64,000 nt of DNA from Buchnera aphidicola (Aphis craccivora) (GTDB taxonomy: Bacteria > Pseudomonadota > Gammaproteobacteria > Enterobacterales > Enterobacteriaceae), in NCBI RefSeq assembly GCF_005082145.1, contig NZ_CP034897.1:372001-436000 (forward strand), given 5' to 3'. The position numbers were made by a program, and so were the translations under genes. A model generated the notes under the pieces. It was not told the DNA's origin, ran no database searches, and saw only the letters and a list, made by a program, of their open reading frames with translations. Below are positions 1 to 9,583 of this stretch, in pieces (within the stretch, counting starts at the first letter, position 1; the number at the start of each line of letters is the position of its first letter).

Positions 1-73
1 ATGACATATTATATATTTTGTATATAATATATATTTAAAAAAGAATTAATAAAGTAAATGTATAAGGTATTTT
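1..73. other. Spacer upstream of flgI
   Basis: This AT-rich leader precedes flgI. In relatives flgH lies immediately upstream, but none of the three forward frames here ends in something I recognise as the FlgH C-terminus, so the window probably opens in the flgH-flgI spacer. The only clear signal is an AAGG ribosome binding site about 8 bases before the flgI ATG. Confidence 0.4.
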
Positions 74-1183
74 ATGTTCAAGATAATATCGTTATTAAAA
101 TTTATTATTTGTATTTTAATAAGTTTTTATTCTTTTACTCATGCCGAAAAAATACGTGATTTAACTAGTATTGAAGGTATAAGAGATAATCAACTAATTG
201 GTTATGGTTTAATAGTAGGTTTAGATGGAACTGGTGATCAATCAACACAAGTTCCATTTACCAATCAATCATTATATAATATGCTTTCTCAATTAGGTGT
301 TACTATACCGCCAGATACTAATATGCATTTAAAAAATGTAGCAGCTGTAATAGTTACGGCAAAATTACCTCCATTTAGTCATACAGGCGAAAAAATAGAT
401 GTAGTAGTTTCTTCGATGGGTAATGCAAGAAGTCTTAAAGGAGGAACACTACTAATGACTCCTTTAAAAGGAGCTGACAATCAAATTTATGCGATTGCCC
501 AAGGTAACATATTAGTATCTGAAAGAAATAGTTCGCAAAAAAGAAATAACCCTATTATATTTAATCAAGTAAATTCAGGAAGAATTCATCATGGAGCAAC
601 AATTGAGAAAGAAATAAATACTGATTTTGGAAAAAAAGAAATAATTAACTTACAATTAAATCAAGAAGATTTTAGTATTGCACAAAAAATAAGTGATATG
701 ATTAACATAAAGTATCCAGATACAGCTATAGCAATAAATTCTAAAACAGTACAATTAAATACATATGCTAATAATACAATACAAGTTCATATGCTTTCTA
801 ATATTCAAGATATAGATGTTTCTTTGCCTTCAGAAGAAGCTAAAGTAATAGTTAACCCTCGAACTGGCTCAATCGTTATTAATAAAGAAGTAAGATTAGG
901 CACATGTATCGTTACGCATAAAAATTTATCTGTAATAATTAATAAAATAATTAATAAAAATAATCGTTCAAATTTTTTACATTCAATTTCGCATGATAAA
1001 TCAAATTTATTAACAAGTATTAACGATAAAAATTATCTTGAAAATGAAACACTGAATAATGAAAGTTTAAATAATATATTACGAGCATTAAATTCTTTAG
1101 GAACTAAACCTGATGAGTTAATATCTATTCTTCAGTCAATGAAAAGTGCAGGCTGTCTTCACGCAAAATTGGAAATTATTTAA
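74..1183 (+). CDS. flgI: Flagellar P-ring protein FlgI
   Basis: FlgI forms the P-ring, the peptidoglycan-level bushing around the flagellar rod. The 369-residue product is close to the 365 of E. coli and matches throughout. Residues 1-24 form a signal peptide ending in FTHA before EKIRDLTSI. The GYGLIVGLDGTGDQ block follows, and the protein ends SAGCLHAKLEII as in E. coli. The two cysteines of the family disulphide (in LGTCIVTH and SAGCL) are both kept. A lysine/asparagine-rich insert lies near residues 310-340. The stop overlaps the flgJ start as TAATG, so the genes are translationally coupled. Known biology: Buchnera makes many basal bodies without filaments. Confidence 0.97.
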   Translation: MFKIISLLKFIICILISFYSFTHAEKIRDLTSIEGIRDNQLIGYGLIVGLDGTGDQSTQVPFTNQSLYNMLSQLGVTIPPDTNMHLKNVAAVIVTAKLPPFSHTGEKIDVVVSSMGNARSLKGGTLLMTPLKGADNQIYAIAQGNILVSERNSSQKRNNPIIFNQVNSGRIHHGATIEKEINTDFGKKEIINLQLNQEDFSIAQKISDMINIKYPDTAIAINSKTVQLNTYANNTIQVHMLSNIQDIDVSLPSEEAKVIVNPRTGSIVINKEVRLGTCIVTHKNLSVIINKIINKNNRSNFLHSISHDKSNLLTSINDKNYLENETLNNESLNNILRALNSLGTKPDELISILQSMKSAGCLHAKLEII

Positions 1184-1497
1184 TGCAAAATTATTTATCT
1201 TTATTTAATATCACAAATTACCATGCTAAATTAGTTAATGATTTAAAATATCAAGTAAAAGTTAATCCTAAAAAATATTCATCAGAAACAGCTAAACAAG
1301 TTGAAGGTGTTTTTATTTATATGCTATTAAAAAGCATGAGAAATTCATTAATAAAAGATAGTTTATTGGATAATAATCAAAGTCGTTTATATACGGAAGT
1401 ATATGATGAACAAATTTCAAAAGAATTAACTAAGAAAGGTATTGGATTAGCAGATATGATTCTAAAACAAATCGAACAAAAAAAAATATATATATAA
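1183..1497 (+). CDS. flgJ: Truncated FlgJ, rod-capping domain only
   Basis: FlgJ in E. coli has about 313 residues: an N-terminal rod-cap scaffold and a C-terminal peptidoglycan hydrolase. This product has 104 residues and matches only the N-terminal part (KQVEGVFIYMLLKSMRNSL, then a GIGLADMILKQ block). It stops within the linker just after a run of nine adenines at the 3' end. Only 21 bases separate its stop from flgK, so the hydrolase domain is deleted rather than decaying. Rod-cap function is plausible; piercing peptidoglycan would need another enzyme or may be less demanding in a cell with a thin wall. The start is fixed by the TAATG overlap with flgI. Confidence 0.93.
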   Translation: MQNYLSLFNITNYHAKLVNDLKYQVKVNPKKYSSETAKQVEGVFIYMLLKSMRNSLIKDSLLDNNQSRLYTEVYDEQISKELTKKGIGLADMILKQIEQKKIYI

Positions 1498-1518
1498 CAA
1501 TTTCTTAAGGGGAGCTAT

Positions 1519-3150
1519 ATGAGTTCCATATTAACTTCTACTATTTCTAGTATTAATGCTATAAAAATATTAATCGATAATACATCAAAAAAAGTTTTAA
1601 ATCCACATTATAGAAATTCATCAGAACGCATTTCAATAGAAAATAATATAGATGAATCTAATGCTAATGCAGGTGTAAGAATACAAAAAGTATATGATGA
1701 ATATAATAATTTTATTGATGAAGAAAAACGAAAAACAAGTGAACGAGTACAAGATGAACAAACACGCATTGAAGAATATTTAAAGTTAGAAGATTTATTT
1801 GTTAAAAAAATACATGTATTTAATGACTTAATCAACAAACTTTACTCTTCTATACAAGAAAACATTGTTAATAGAAATGAAAATGTATTTAATAAAGAAA
1901 TTGAAAGTAATTTAAAAAATGTTGTAGCAGAACTAAAAAACTTTGATGATAAATTAAATACTTTAGAAAACGATGTTAAGAATGATATATTAGAAAAAAT
2001 AAAAAAAGCAAATATCTTAATCAATAAAATTTGTGATCTCAATATTGACATTCATTACTTCCCAGTAGAACAAGTTCCTAATGGTGTATATAAATATATT
2101 GATGAAAGAGATCAATTAGTTAATGAGTTAAATGATATTATTGGTGTTACAGTAATTAAAGATGATGACAATTTTGAAGTACGTTTAAATAGCGGTATGT
2201 GTCTTATTAAAAACGACAAAAAGAAAAATTTAATGATCTTAACATCTAATACTGATGAAAAATATGTTAGTGTAGGTTATTGGGATGAACATGAAAAAAC
2301 ACTTAAAAAAATGGAACATATGATTCCAAGTGGATCTTTAGGCGGACTCTTTTCATTTCGAAGAGAAGAATTAAAAAATGCTAAAAATAAGCTTGGGCAA
2401 CTAACTGTTAATTTTGCTGATAGTATTAACGAAAATCATACATTAGGTTATGATATACTTGGTAATCTTGGAAGACAAGTATTTAATATTAGTACACCTA
2501 AAATTATATCCAGTTCACATAACCCGTCAAATCCTTTTGTTTCTATTAAATGGATGGCTACTAGTGATGCGCAAGATACAGATTATATAGTTTCTATGAA
2601 AAATCACCAGTGGGTAGTTCAAAGATTACGTGACCAAACAATATTTGAACCAGAAATATATCAAAATAATAATAATACATACCTGACTTTTGATGGAATG
2701 GAGTTAAAAATTGAAGGAAATCATAACGAAGGTAATATGTATATGATTCAGCCATATGCTAAAACATTAGATGAACTGGAGTTATTAATTGTAGAAAATA
2801 ACTTGTTCGCATCATCTTCAACAAATGATATGAGTCAGCAAAATAGAAATAATGCAATTATTATACATAATTTAAATAAAGATAAATTAGTAAATAAAAA
2901 AGATACATTAGGTATGTCTTATCTGAAATTTTTAAAATCTATATCTTATAAATGTAATGATCTTGAAGAAAAAGTACCTTTCAAACGTCAAATGATTAAA
3001 ATATTAGAAAATAAAAAATTATCAGTATCTGATGATATAAATGAAGATTATCAAAATCTTAGTTATGAGCAAAAATGTTATATTGCAAATGTGAAAATTT
3101 TAAAAATGGCTGAAAGTATTTTCAATGATATTATTGATTGTTATAGTTAA
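1519..3150 (+). CDS. flgK: Flagellar hook-associated protein 1 FlgK
   Basis: FlgK joins hook and filament in complete flagella. At 543 residues it matches the usual length of about 547. The C-terminus (DINEDYQNLSYEQ then ANVKILKMAESIFNDII) aligns with the E. coli D0 helix. The N-terminus starts MSSI as expected but is more divergent: the ASNNISSYNVAGYTRQ block of E. coli is replaced by a lysine/proline/histidine-containing stretch around residues 22-36. A strong Shine-Dalgarno (AAGGGGAG) precedes the ATG. flgL, which follows flgK in E. coli, is absent and a terminator comes next. Its role without filament genes is unclear; it may simply cap the hook. Confidence 0.95.
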   Translation: MSSILTSTISSINAIKILIDNTSKKVLNPHYRNSSERISIENNIDESNANAGVRIQKVYDEYNNFIDEEKRKTSERVQDEQTRIEEYLKLEDLFVKKIHVFNDLINKLYSSIQENIVNRNENVFNKEIESNLKNVVAELKNFDDKLNTLENDVKNDILEKIKKANILINKICDLNIDIHYFPVEQVPNGVYKYIDERDQLVNELNDIIGVTVIKDDDNFEVRLNSGMCLIKNDKKKNLMILTSNTDEKYVSVGYWDEHEKTLKKMEHMIPSGSLGGLFSFRREELKNAKNKLGQLTVNFADSINENHTLGYDILGNLGRQVFNISTPKIISSSHNPSNPFVSIKWMATSDAQDTDYIVSMKNHQWVVQRLRDQTIFEPEIYQNNNNTYLTFDGMELKIEGNHNEGNMYMIQPYAKTLDELELLIVENNLFASSSTNDMSQQNRNNAIIIHNLNKDKLVNKKDTLGMSYLKFLKSISYKCNDLEEKVPFKRQMIKILENKKLSVSDDINEDYQNLSYEQKCYIANVKILKMAESIFNDIIDCYS

Positions 3151-3173
3151 TTTTTGAAAAATCCTTTTAAAAT

Positions 3174-3201
3174 AAAAACTTACTTTTTAAAGTAAGTTTT
3201 T
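3174..3201. terminator. Bidirectional terminator between flgK and rne
   Basis: A near-perfect inverted repeat has arms at 3174-3186 and 3189-3201. The inner stem ACTTAC...GTAAGT is flanked by A and T runs, so it can work as an intrinsic terminator for flgK on plus and for rne on minus. Confidence 0.8.
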
Positions 3202-3278
3202 ATTTTTTATACTTAATTTTTTCAATTAATTTATTTTTAAATATTTTATATAAAATACATTAATTTATAAAAATAATT

Positions 3279-6017
3279 TTATTCAGTTTTAGTAATAGGT
3301 GAAGTAGAAAAATCAGTAGCAGAATGTGCTCCAGCAGAATTCTTTTTTTTATTTGATTCGATCAAAAAAATTGAAGATTTTATTGTTTTTTTGTGTTTAT
3401 TAGAAAATGAGTTATTAAAAATTTTAGTAATAGGTGCATAAGCTTGATTTTTATTTTTTTCTTTTTTTACATTTTGATTACTTAAAACTTTTTTTTGACT
3501 TGATGTGAATATACGATTTCTTTTAAAAGATAACTTAATTTTTTTTCTTTCTTGAATTATATTTTGATCTTTAAAACTTTTTTTAGTTTTATAAAAACGA
3601 TTTTTTTTATTTTCTTTAAAATTATTAATTTTTTTCAATAATATATTTTTTTTAAGAATATTATTGTTTTCATTAATAGATGAAATATTTATTTTTTTTT
3701 TAATATCTAAATTATCATCTTTTTTTATTGGATTTATATTAATTTTTGTTAATGAATTTTTGAATAAAACTCGTCCTAATGCTAATTCTAATGAAAAAAT
3801 AATACTAATACCAATTGATTTCGAAGAATTAACAACACATGGGCTCATAAATTCGTTTTTTAAATGTTTTAAATTTGTAATATTAGATGTATTCTGGGCT
3901 TGAAAAATAATAGAATTTTTATTTTTAATTGTATTAATATATTTTTCTTGATTTTTTAAAATATTTTGTTTATGAATAATAATATTTTTGAATAACACTT
4001 CTTTATTTAAAAAAATATTGTTTTTTGTATTATTTAAATTTAATTTAAAAAAGTTCAATTGTTTTATATAATAAATAAGATTTATTTTTTTTAAATAGTT
4101 GTTATGAAAAGATGAATTATATTTTTGCTTTTGACGCAAATTAAGTTTATTATCTTTTTCAATTTTATGATTTTTAGAGATAATATTTATATTTTTTTTA
4201 ATATCATTAATTGGAATATTATTTGCTTTTTTAAAAAAAATATTATTTTTATATTGAAAAATATTTTTTTTTAATATTTCACTTTTATGAAAAATATTTC
4301 TTATAAAAAAAGATTCCTTTATCCAAGATATGAAATTTATCAAAAAATTATTATAAATATTTTTTTTAGATGTTTTTTTTTCAATGATGTTTTTGGGATT
4401 AATAGAATAATTGAAAAATGTACTATTTTTTAAAAATGGTTTGGTTTTATTTTTTTTTTCTATAACGTTCTTTTTAATATTTTTTAAGTTTTTATTCTTT
4501 AAAACACTAGAAAGATAATAACTAATCGATGGTATACGTTCTCCTTTTCTGATTCTAGAAACAAGATAATGAGGAGTTTTCATATTTTTATTAGGAACAA
4601 TAATTGTTTTTCCACCAGCTTGTCGTTTTTCAATCGCGTGTACTGCATCTCGTTTTTCGTTTAATAAATAACAAGCAATTTCTATCGGTACAATAGCATG
4701 TACTTCATATGTATTTTCTTTTAATGCTTCTTCTTCAATTAAACGCAAAATTGATAAAGATAAAGATTCATTATCTCTAATAGTACCTGTTCCTGTACAT
4801 CTAGGACAAACATGATGACTAGATTCACCTAAAGATGAACTCAATCTTTGTCTAGACATTTCTAATAATCCAAATCTAGAAATATTTCCAATTTGAACAC
4901 GTGCGCGATCTTCTCGTACAATTTCACGAAGTTTATTTTCAACAGCTTTTTGATTGCTTATAGATGTCATATCTATAAAATCAATAACTATTAAACCACC
5001 TAAGTCTCGCAATCTTAATTGTCTTGAAATTTCTTCAACTGCTTCTATATTTGTATTAAATGCAGTCGCTTCAATATCTATATTACGTGTAGAACGAGAT
5101 GAATTAATGTCAATAGCTGTTAAGGCTTCTGTGCTATCTACTGTAATTGAACCACCGGAAGGGAGTCGTACCTTTCTTTGAAAAGCAGAATTTATTTGAG
5201 ATTCAATTTGATAATAACTAAATAAAGGAACTTCTCCAGTATAAAGTTTTATTTTATTAATAAAATCTGGTCGACCTAAAGCGGAAATATGTTCTCGAGC
5301 TATATGAAGTATTTTAGGGTTATCAATTAAAATTTCACCAATATCCTGGCGTAAATAGTCTCTAAATGCACGAAAAATTATATTATTTTCTTGATGAATT
5401 AAAAATGGTGCAGATCTACTTTCTGAAGCTTTTTGGATAGCATTCCAATGTTTTAGTCTAAGAGATAAATCCCATTGTAATGATTTTATAGATTTTCCAA
5501 CTCCTGCAGTTCTAATAATTAAACCCATATTTTTAGGTAGTTTTAAAGATAATAATAATTCTTTTAATTCAATTCGATCGTTACCTTCAACTCTTCTAGA
5601 TACCCCGGTAATATTAGGGCTATTAGGCATTAAAACTAAATAACTTCCTGCTAGGGTAATAAAAGTTGTTAAAGCTGCTCCTTTGGTTCCCCTTTCTTCT
5701 TTATTAATTTGAACTATAAGCTCTTTTCCTTCTTTTAAAATATTTTTAATATTTACACGTACATTACTATTATAATTTTTCGGAAAATATTTTTCAGAAA
5801 TTTCTTTTAAAGGTAAAAAACCATGTTTTTCTATTCCATAATCTACAAAAGCAGCTTCTAAACTAGGTTCTATACGAGTGATTTTTCCTTTATAAATATT
5901 TGATTTTTTTTGTTCTGATCCAGAATTTTCTATATCAAGATCATATAATCGCTGACCATCAACAAGAGCGACACGTAACTCTTCCTGCTGAGTTGCGTTA
6001 ATTAACATTCTTTTCAT
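3279..6017 (-). CDS. rne: Ribonuclease E (degradosome scaffold)
   Basis: RNase E is the main endonuclease of mRNA decay and of rRNA/tRNA maturation. The first ~510 residues are very close to E. coli: [18 protein letters not shown] at the start, the S1 domain, the DNase I-like core with DFIDM, and the zinc-link CPRCTGTGT. The start at 6017 is chosen because it gives exactly the E. coli N-terminus; a longer frame adds 15 unmatched residues. The 912-residue product has a lysine/asparagine-rich, poorly conserved C-terminal half. Three islands in it still resemble E. coli microdomains: an amphipathic membrane-binding helix near residues 556-580, an enolase-binding-like segment near 724-752, and the PNPase-binding-like C-terminus ([13 protein letters not shown]). 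pnp and deaD in this window encode likely partners. Confidence 0.97.
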   Translation of the reverse strand: MKRMLINATQQEELRVALVDGQRLYDLDIENSGSEQKKSNIYKGKITRIEPSLEAAFVDYGIEKHGFLPLKEISEKYFPKNYNSNVRVNIKNILKEGKELIVQINKEERGTKGAALTTFITLAGSYLVLMPNSPNITGVSRRVEGNDRIELKELLLSLKLPKNMGLIIRTAGVGKSIKSLQWDLSLRLKHWNAIQKASESRSAPFLIHQENNIIFRAFRDYLRQDIGEILIDNPKILHIAREHISALGRPDFINKIKLYTGEVPLFSYYQIESQINSAFQRKVRLPSGGSITVDSTEALTAIDINSSRSTRNIDIEATAFNTNIEAVEEISRQLRLRDLGGLIVIDFIDMTSISNQKAVENKLREIVREDRARVQIGNISRFGLLEMSRQRLSSSLGESSHHVCPRCTGTGTIRDNESLSLSILRLIEEEALKENTYEVHAIVPIEIACYLLNEKRDAVHAIEKRQAGGKTIIVPNKNMKTPHYLVSRIRKGERIPSISYYLSSVLKNKNLKNIKKNVIEKKNKTKPFLKNSTFFNYSINPKNIIEKKTSKKNIYNNFLINFISWIKESFFIRNIFHKSEILKKNIFQYKNNIFFKKANNIPINDIKKNINIISKNHKIEKDNKLNLRQKQKYNSSFHNNYLKKINLIYYIKQLNFFKLNLNNTKNNIFLNKEVLFKNIIIHKQNILKNQEKYINTIKNKNSIIFQAQNTSNITNLKHLKNEFMSPCVVNSSKSIGISIIFSLELALGRVLFKNSLTKININPIKKDDNLDIKKKINISSINENNNILKKNILLKKINNFKENKKNRFYKTKKSFKDQNIIQERKKIKLSFKRNRIFTSSQKKVLSNQNVKKEKNKNQAYAPITKIFNNSFSNKHKKTIKSSIFLIESNKKKNSAGAHSATDFSTSPITKTE

Positions 6018-6303
6018 TGTAACATTTTCTCTCTTATTTTTATAAATAAGTAAATACATCAACAGGAAATATATACTTTTTAAAAATTAATATTTTATTA
6101 TCTAACTATGATTTTTATTTAAAATATATATAAAAATAAGTTGTTTTAAAATACTATACAAATAACTTAAAAATTAATAAATATTATTTTTTATAATTGA
6201 AAATCACAAATAATTTAATTATTGATACTAATATATTTATATATTTAATTATATTATAATTAATAAAAATTAAAAAAATTACTTAATTATAGAGATTTTT
6301 TTA
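6018..6303. other. Divergent rne/rluC intergenic region
   Basis: This 286-base A+T-rich region separates the divergent rne and rluC starts and must hold both promoters. In E. coli the rne leader folds into a hairpin used for autoregulation; I could not recognise that hairpin here. I see no further gene. Confidence 0.4.
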
Positions 6304-7248
6304 ATGACATATAAAATATTATCTGCATCTATTATATATATTAATGAAGATATGATAAATCAACGAATAGATAATTTTTTGAAAAAAAAATTTAAAAATA
6401 TACCAAAAAGTATGATTTATCGTATTATTAGAACTGGAAAAATTCGAATTAATAAAAAAAGAATCAAACCAAATTATAAATTGAAAATTGGAGATCATCT
6501 AAAAGTTCCTTCGATAAAGATTTTAATCGAAGAAAAAAAATATTTTCATGTTAATAATTATGAAAAAAATCTATTAAATAATATACTCTATGAAGATAAC
6601 TATTTATTAATAATAAATAAACCCTCAGGTATTGCAGTACATGGTGGAAGCGGTATTAATTTTGGCATTATAGAGTATTTTCGAAATATTCGTCCATTAG
6701 AGAAATTTCTTGAACTTGTACATCGTATTGATCGAGAAACATCAGGTATATTAATTTTAGCAAAAAAAAGAACATCTCTTATATCTATGCATAAACAAAT
6801 AAGAGAAAAAAAAATAAAAAAAGAATATATTGCATTAGTTCATGGTTTATGGCCTGATAGTTTAAAAAAAATATCCGAACCTTTATTAAAGGTTAATTTA
6901 AAAAACAAACAAAAAAAAATGTTAATTAATAATAATGGAAAAATTTCAGAAACTTGTTTTCAAATAAAAAAACAGTATTCTTTTGCAACATTACTTTCTA
7001 TTTTTCCTAAAACAGGTAGAACACATCAAATTCGAGCACATGTATCACATGCAGGATATCCAATATTGTTTGATAAACGTTATGGAGATTCAAACTTAGA
7101 TAAACGAATTAAACAAAAAATGAGTTCTAATAGACTTTTATTACATGCTGTTTCAATTGATTTTATACATCCAAACAATGGTAATATATTACATATAGAA
7201 GCGCCGTTAGATATGAATATTAGAAATTTTTTACAAACTCTTGTATGA
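6304..7248 (+). CDS. rluC: 23S rRNA pseudouridine synthase RluC
   Basis: RluC makes pseudouridines 955, 2504 and 2580 in 23S rRNA (E. coli numbering). The 314-residue protein has an N-terminal S4-like RNA-binding domain (QRIDNFLKKKFKNIPKSMIYRI) and the RluA-family catalytic domain with the active-site aspartate in HRIDRETSGILI. The KTGRTHQIRAHVSHAG motif is present. It is divergent from rne and followed by rpmF, the E. coli order. A second RluA-family enzyme, RluD, is also encoded in this window; the IRINKKRIKPNYKL segment and synteny assign this one to RluC. Confidence 0.96.
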   Translation: MTYKILSASIIYINEDMINQRIDNFLKKKFKNIPKSMIYRIIRTGKIRINKKRIKPNYKLKIGDHLKVPSIKILIEEKKYFHVNNYEKNLLNNILYEDNYLLIINKPSGIAVHGGSGINFGIIEYFRNIRPLEKFLELVHRIDRETSGILILAKKRTSLISMHKQIREKKIKKEYIALVHGLWPDSLKKISEPLLKVNLKNKQKKMLINNNGKISETCFQIKKQYSFATLLSIFPKTGRTHQIRAHVSHAGYPILFDKRYGDSNLDKRIKQKMSSNRLLLHAVSIDFIHPNNGNILHIEAPLDMNIRNFLQTLV

Positions 7249-7305
7249 TATATATTAAAAAATAATTAATTTTTTATCTAATAATATTTGCAGAGAAAAA
7301 ACTAT

Positions 7306-7470
7306 ATGGCCGTACAAAAGAATAAACCTACTCGTTCTAAAAGAGGTATGCGTCGTTCACATGACGCTTTAAAAAATATATCATTATCTATAGATAAGTT
7401 TTCTGGGGAAACACATATACGGCACCATATAACTCAAAAAGGATTTTATAAAGGTAAAAAAGTTATTTAA
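7306..7470 (+). CDS. rpmF: 50S ribosomal protein L32
   Basis: The 54-residue product begins [20 protein letters not shown], the L32 signature, and ends GKKVI, three residues shorter than E. coli. The ATG at 7306 is used because it gives the conserved N-terminus; an upstream in-frame TTG would add six unmatched residues. It is a structural protein near the peptidyl transferase centre. In E. coli rpmF is followed by plsX and fabH; here both are gone and fabD follows after a hairpin. Confidence 0.97.
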   Translation: MAVQKNKPTRSKRGMRRSHDALKNISLSIDKFSGETHIRHHITQKGFYKGKKVI

Positions 7471-7479
7471 AAAAACAGA

Positions 7480-7506
7480 AAAACGGTATTTAAAAAATAC
7501 CGTTTT
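7480..7506 (+). terminator. Hairpin terminator after rpmF
   Basis: The arms at 7480-7491 and 7495-7506 are perfect complements (AAAACGGTATTT), with a 3-base loop followed by a short T-rich stretch. It separates rpmF from the fatty-acid genes and may only attenuate, since fabD follows within 60 bases. Confidence 0.7.
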
Positions 7507-7561
7507 ATCATTAAATAAAATTTATCTTTAAAAATTTTTACTTAATCAAAAGGTTATTTTG

Positions 7562-8491
7562 ATGCGTGGATTTGCTATGTTATTCCCTGGTCAAGGTGTT
7601 CAATATATAAACATGTTATCTTGTTTTTTACAAAAAGAAAAAATTTTTCAGAATATTTTTAAAGAAGCATCAGAGTATATAAGTTGTAATTTATTAAAAT
7701 TAATAAAAGAAGGACCATTAGAAAAAATAAATGACAGCAAATATACACAACCAATAATATTGACTTCATCAATTGCGATATATAAATTCTGGAAAGCATG
7801 TAATGGAAAAAATCCATCATTTATGTCTGGGCATAGTTTAGGAGAATATTCTGCACTAGTTTGTTCTGGTGCTTTAAAATTTAGTGATGCAGTAAAAATT
7901 GTTTCATTGCGTGGACAATATATGCAAAAAATCACTTTAAATCAATCATATTTAGTAAAAGCTATAATTGGTTTAAATAAAAATATTATTAAAAAAATTT
8001 GCGAAAAATACAAATCAAAGACTGTTTCCATTGCAAGTATTAACTCCGATAATCAAATAATTATTTCAGGAAACAAAATAGATGTATATCAAGCGAGTTT
8101 AGATTGTAAAAAAAATGGAGCTAAATTTATATTTGATATGAATCTTAGCATGCCAGTACATAGTTACTTAATGAAACCAGTTGCTAAAAAAATTGAATGT
8201 ATATTAAAAAATATCGAAATAAAAAAACCCAAAATACCAGTTATTAATAATGTAGATGTAAAATGTGAAAATAATAGTAAAAATATTAAAATAGCATTAA
8301 TAAAACAAGTATATAAAACTGTAAGATGGAAAGAAATAATAGATTTTATACAATCTAAAAATATTTTTACTATGTTAGAAATTGGACCAAATAGTATTTT
8401 AACTAATTTAAATAAAAAAAATATTAATTTAATTTCTCTTAATACAAGTAATAAAAAATTTTTTTTGAAAGCTTTTAAAAAAATAAATTAA
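7562..8491 (+). CDS. fabD: Malonyl-CoA:ACP transacylase FabD
   Basis: FabD loads malonyl groups from CoA onto acyl carrier protein for type II fatty-acid synthesis. From the ATG at 7562 the protein has 309 residues, the E. coli length, and starts with the FPGQG motif. The nucleophile Ser92 lies in GHSLGEY and the catalytic histidine in MPVHSYLMKP. A TTG three bases upstream is in frame, but the AAAGG site is better spaced (8 bases) for the ATG. fabG begins five bases after its stop. The usual upstream neighbour fabH is missing. Confidence 0.97.
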   Translation: MRGFAMLFPGQGVQYINMLSCFLQKEKIFQNIFKEASEYISCNLLKLIKEGPLEKINDSKYTQPIILTSSIAIYKFWKACNGKNPSFMSGHSLGEYSALVCSGALKFSDAVKIVSLRGQYMQKITLNQSYLVKAIIGLNKNIIKKICEKYKSKTVSIASINSDNQIIISGNKIDVYQASLDCKKNGAKFIFDMNLSMPVHSYLMKPVAKKIECILKNIEIKKPKIPVINNVDVKCENNSKNIKIALIKQVYKTVRWKEIIDFIQSKNIFTMLEIGPNSILTNLNKKNINLISLNTSNKKFFLKAFKKIN

Positions 8492-8496
8492 AACTA

Positions 8497-9228
8497 ATGA
8501 AAACTGAAAAAAAAACAGCTCTAATAACAGGAGCAAATAAAGGAATTGGAAAAGCAATAGCTATAAAATTATTAAAAAAAGGAATAAGAGTCATCGGCAC
8601 ATCTACGACTCAATATGGAGTAAAAATAATTAATAAATATTTAAAAAAAAATGGTTTTGGTGTTGTTTTAGATTTAAAAGATACTAATTCTATTACAGAA
8701 AAAATTAAAGAAATTTATAAGCATAATTATTCTATTGATATATTGGTTAACAATGCTGGAATTAAATCAGATAAACTATTAGTTCATATGAACAACACAG
8801 ATTGGGAAGATATAATAAAAATTAATTTAATATCTATATTCTATACCTCTAAAGCTGTCATTCGTTCTATGATTAAAAAAAAAGAAGGTCGTATAATCAC
8901 GATTAATTCTATAATTGGTTATACAGGAAATAAAGGTCAAACTAATTATAGCGCTGCAAAATCAGGTCTTATTGGATTTCATAAATCTTTAGCACTTGAA
9001 GTGGCTTCAAAAGGAATAACAGTTAATATGGTTGCGCCAGGACTTATTCAAACAGATTTTATTAAAGATTTAAATGCATTTCAATATAAAAAGCATTTAT
9101 CTAATATTCCAATGAAACGATTAGGAAGTGTAGAAGAAATAGCAGATGCTGTAATGTTCTTATCTTCTAATCAAGCATCTTATATTACTGGTCAAACATT
9201 ACATGTAAATGGTGGTATGTATATGTAA
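8497..9228 (+). CDS. fabG: 3-oxoacyl-ACP reductase FabG
   Basis: FabG is the NADPH-dependent beta-ketoacyl-ACP reductase, the first reduction in each fatty-acid elongation cycle. The 243-residue short-chain dehydrogenase has the TGANKGIG nucleotide-binding motif near residue 12, the NNAG motif, and the catalytic Ser-Tyr-Lys set (INSIIGYTGNKGQTNYSAAK). It ends GQTLHVNGGMYM as in E. coli. It is probably co-transcribed with fabD (5-base gap) and acpP. Confidence 0.97.
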   Translation: MKTEKKTALITGANKGIGKAIAIKLLKKGIRVIGTSTTQYGVKIINKYLKKNGFGVVLDLKDTNSITEKIKEIYKHNYSIDILVNNAGIKSDKLLVHMNNTDWEDIIKINLISIFYTSKAVIRSMIKKKEGRIITINSIIGYTGNKGQTNYSAAKSGLIGFHKSLALEVASKGITVNMVAPGLIQTDFIKDLNAFQYKKHLSNIPMKRLGSVEEIADAVMFLSSNQASYITGQTLHVNGGMYM

Positions 9229-9294
9229 ATATACATTTAATCTAAAAATATATTAATATAAACAATAAAAACATTTAAAAGTGAATAAAATAAT

Positions 9295-9534
9295 ATGAAA
9301 GATATTGAAAACAAAATAAAAAAAATTATTTCAAAAAAACTAGATATAAAAATAGAACATATTACTAATAATTCTTCATTTTTAGAAGATCTTGGAGCAG
9401 ATTCATTGGATATTGTAGAATTAATTATGACTTTAGAAGAAGATTTTAATATAGAAATATCTGATAATGAAGCAGAAAAAATTAAAACAGTACAAAGTGC
9501 TATAAATTTTATTAACAGTAAAATTAAAAATTAA
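9295..9534 (+). CDS. acpP: Acyl carrier protein
   Basis: ACP carries growing acyl chains on a 4'-phosphopantetheine arm. This acidic 79-residue protein has the attachment serine (Ser37) in GADSLDIVE and the expected four-helix length. It sits after fabG as in E. coli. The following E. coli genes fabF, pabC and mltG are absent and tmk comes next. Confidence 0.97.
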   Translation: MKDIENKIKKIISKKLDIKIEHITNNSSFLEDLGADSLDIVELIMTLEEDFNIEISDNEAEKIKTVQSAINFINSKIKN

Positions 9535-9583
9535 AATGATTAAATTCTACTTAAAAATGAATTTATATTAGATATCTAAAAAA

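Noticed and set aside
3664..3903. 79-codon plus-strand open frame opposite rne
   Set aside because: It is the reverse complement of the Lys/Asn/Ile-rich RNase E tail; such codons give long Phe/Ile/Leu frames on the other strand. No ribosome binding site or family match.
6018..6062. Extended N-terminus for RNase E from an upstream ATG
   Set aside because: The extra 15 residues match nothing, whereas the ATG at 6017 gives the exact E. coli N-terminus [13 protein letters not shown].
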